DNA of 5,438 bases from Elusimicrobiota bacterium (GTDB lineage: Bacteria > Elusimicrobiota > Elusimicrobia > Elusimicrobiales > Elusimicrobiaceae). Both the position numbers and the translations under genes were made by a program. The notes beneath the pieces were generated by a model. That model was not told the DNA's origin. It saw only the letters and a list, made by a program, of their open reading frames with translations, and searched no databases. The stretch's first letter is position 1. The number at the start of each line of letters is the position of its first letter. This document shows, one piece after another, positions 4,665 through 5,438 of the stretch. The DNA is taken from NCBI GenBank assembly GCA_031258375.1, contig JAIRMX010000206.1:1-5438 (forward strand), written 5' to 3'.

Positions 4665-5438
4665 ATGTATAGAAAAGCTATAGAAGATTTGAAGAAATGG
4701 AAAGATAACGGTCAGAAAAAACCGCTTATGGTTTTTGGCGCGCGGCAGGTTGGGAAAACTTGGCTGCTTAAAGAGTTTGGCAAAACAGAATATAAGCAAG
4801 TTGCATATATAATGATGTCGGATAATTCTCGTATGAGAAATTTATTTCAAGATAATTCCGACGCCAAAAACATTATCGCCGGATTGGAAGCTGAGGCAGG
4901 ATTTGCTTTTGCTCCAAATGAAACGCTGATTATTCTTGACGAAGTTCAAGAGGTCCCAAAAGCAATTTCGGCATTAAAATACCTTTACGAGCAAACTCCC
5001 CAGTATCATATTGCGGCGGCAGGTTCTCTGCTGGGAGTAACAATTAACGATAAAATCTCTTTCCCTGTAGGAAAAATCAATTCTTTTTACTTATATCCGT
5101 TGGATTTTGAAGAATTCTTAATGGCTGTTAAATCTGCCAAATATGCCCAAACGCTAAACGAAAAAAACGAAGCGAACAGGGCGGCGTTTCACGACGGATT
5201 AAACGAGTTGTTAAAGCAGTATTTTATCGTTGGCGGTATGCCGGAAGCGGTTAAAAATTTTGCCGAAAATAAAAATTATTTTGAAATAAGAGAAATTCAA
5301 AAACAAATAATTTCCGACTACGAACATGATTTTGGAAAGCACGCCGCAGCAAATATGGTCCCAAGAATTCAAATGGTTTTTGATTCCATACCGTCGCAGC
5401 TTGCCAAAGAGAATAAAAAGTTCTTATACGGCGTGTTG
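4665..5438 (+). CDS. AAA-family ATPase with DUF4143, N-terminal part (3' end outside window)
   Basis: The first 258 residues are present; the frame is open to the last base. The start is ATG 4665, with AAAGAG (4651-4656) 8 nt upstream. Walker A is GARQVGKT (25-32), Walker B is TLIILDEVQ (87-95), and AAAGSLLGV (117-125) is the sensor-1 region. SFPVGKI and FYLYPLDFEEFL follow, then the hallmark FIVGGMPEAV that leads into the DUF4143 part. The nucleotide-binding domain is complete, with all key residues. The nuclease-like C-terminal domain, of the kind seen in the partial gene at 3-542, should follow beyond the window. The family is cytosolic, frequent in mobile or accessory DNA and often standalone; its biological role is not settled. 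It is preceded by tandem repeats and a promoter, which suggests independent regulation. Confidence 0.95.
   Translation, partial: MYRKAIEDLKKWKDNGQKKPLMVFGARQVGKTWLLKEFGKTEYKQVAYIMMSDNSRMRNLFQDNSDAKNIIAGLEAEAGFAFAPNETLIILDEVQEVPKAISALKYLYEQTPQYHIAAAGSLLGVTINDKISFPVGKINSFYLYPLDFEEFLMAVKSAKYAQTLNEKNEANRAAFHDGLNELLKQYFIVGGMPEAVKNFAENKNYFEIREIQKQIISDYEHDFGKHAAANMVPRIQMVFDSIPSQLAKENKKFLYGVL

Noticed and set aside
4536..4799. Minus-strand open frame with a repeated LFAS.YC peptide
   Set aside because: The repeated peptide is just the DNA direct repeat at 4568-4625 translated, and the rest is antisense to the ATPase Walker A region.

Overview
The window looks like a gene-graveyard island in an AT-rich bacterium: stress, toxin-antitoxin and defence-type genes mixed with clipped ends of cell-envelope sugar genes. 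Codon use (many AAA, TTA and GAA codons, but also GCG, CCG and GGC) and the density of broken genes would suit a host-associated or anaerobic Gram-negative lineage such as Elusimicrobiota/Endomicrobia. That placement is a low-confidence inference; no taxonomic marker gene is present.

Layout, left to right. (1) 3-542 +: the C-terminal DUF4143 part of an AAA ATPase whose start lies before the window. (2) 600-806 +: a remnant matching only the C-terminus of WecB-type UDP-N-acetylglucosamine 2-epimerase. (3) 980-1714 +: an apparently intact class II Fic protein (AMP-transferase type) with its own inhibitory helix. (4) 1729-1935 -: an unrecognised coding remnant on the opposite strand. (5) 1969-2011: a promoter set in a perfect 14-bp inverted repeat, followed by 2022-2588 +, an intact AbiEi-type antitoxin/repressor, overlapping by 4 nt 2585-3343 +, an AbiEii-type nucleotidyltransferase toxin broken by an internal deletion and a +1 frameshift in a G run. 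(6) 3412-3570 +: the 3' end of an NAD-dependent sugar epimerase. (7) 3567-3595: a near-consensus promoter, then 3647-4060 +, a second AbiEi/DUF6088-like antitoxin, overlapping 4047-4250 +, a second AbiEii toxin of which only the first ~50 codons and a frameshifted scrap survive. (8) 4263-4412 +: a second WecB C-terminal remnant. (9) 4568-4625: two copies of a 33-bp-period direct repeat. (10) 4665-5438 +: the N-terminal AAA domain of a second AAA/DUF4143 ATPase, running off the window.

How the genes work together. Four autonomous modules can be seen: Fic, two AbiE-like pairs, and AAA-DUF4143 ATPases at both edges. They alternate with at least three 3'-end scraps of nucleotide-sugar genes. Both AbiE pairs keep a whole antitoxin and a wrecked toxin, as expected when the toxin is inactivated first and the repressor survives. 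The alternation, the ~89% identical WecB tails on either side of the inner modules, and a 17-bp element just after two of the scraps suggest repeated insertion or recombination at 3' ends of envelope-sugar genes. I see no rRNA, tRNA, CRISPR array or transposase.
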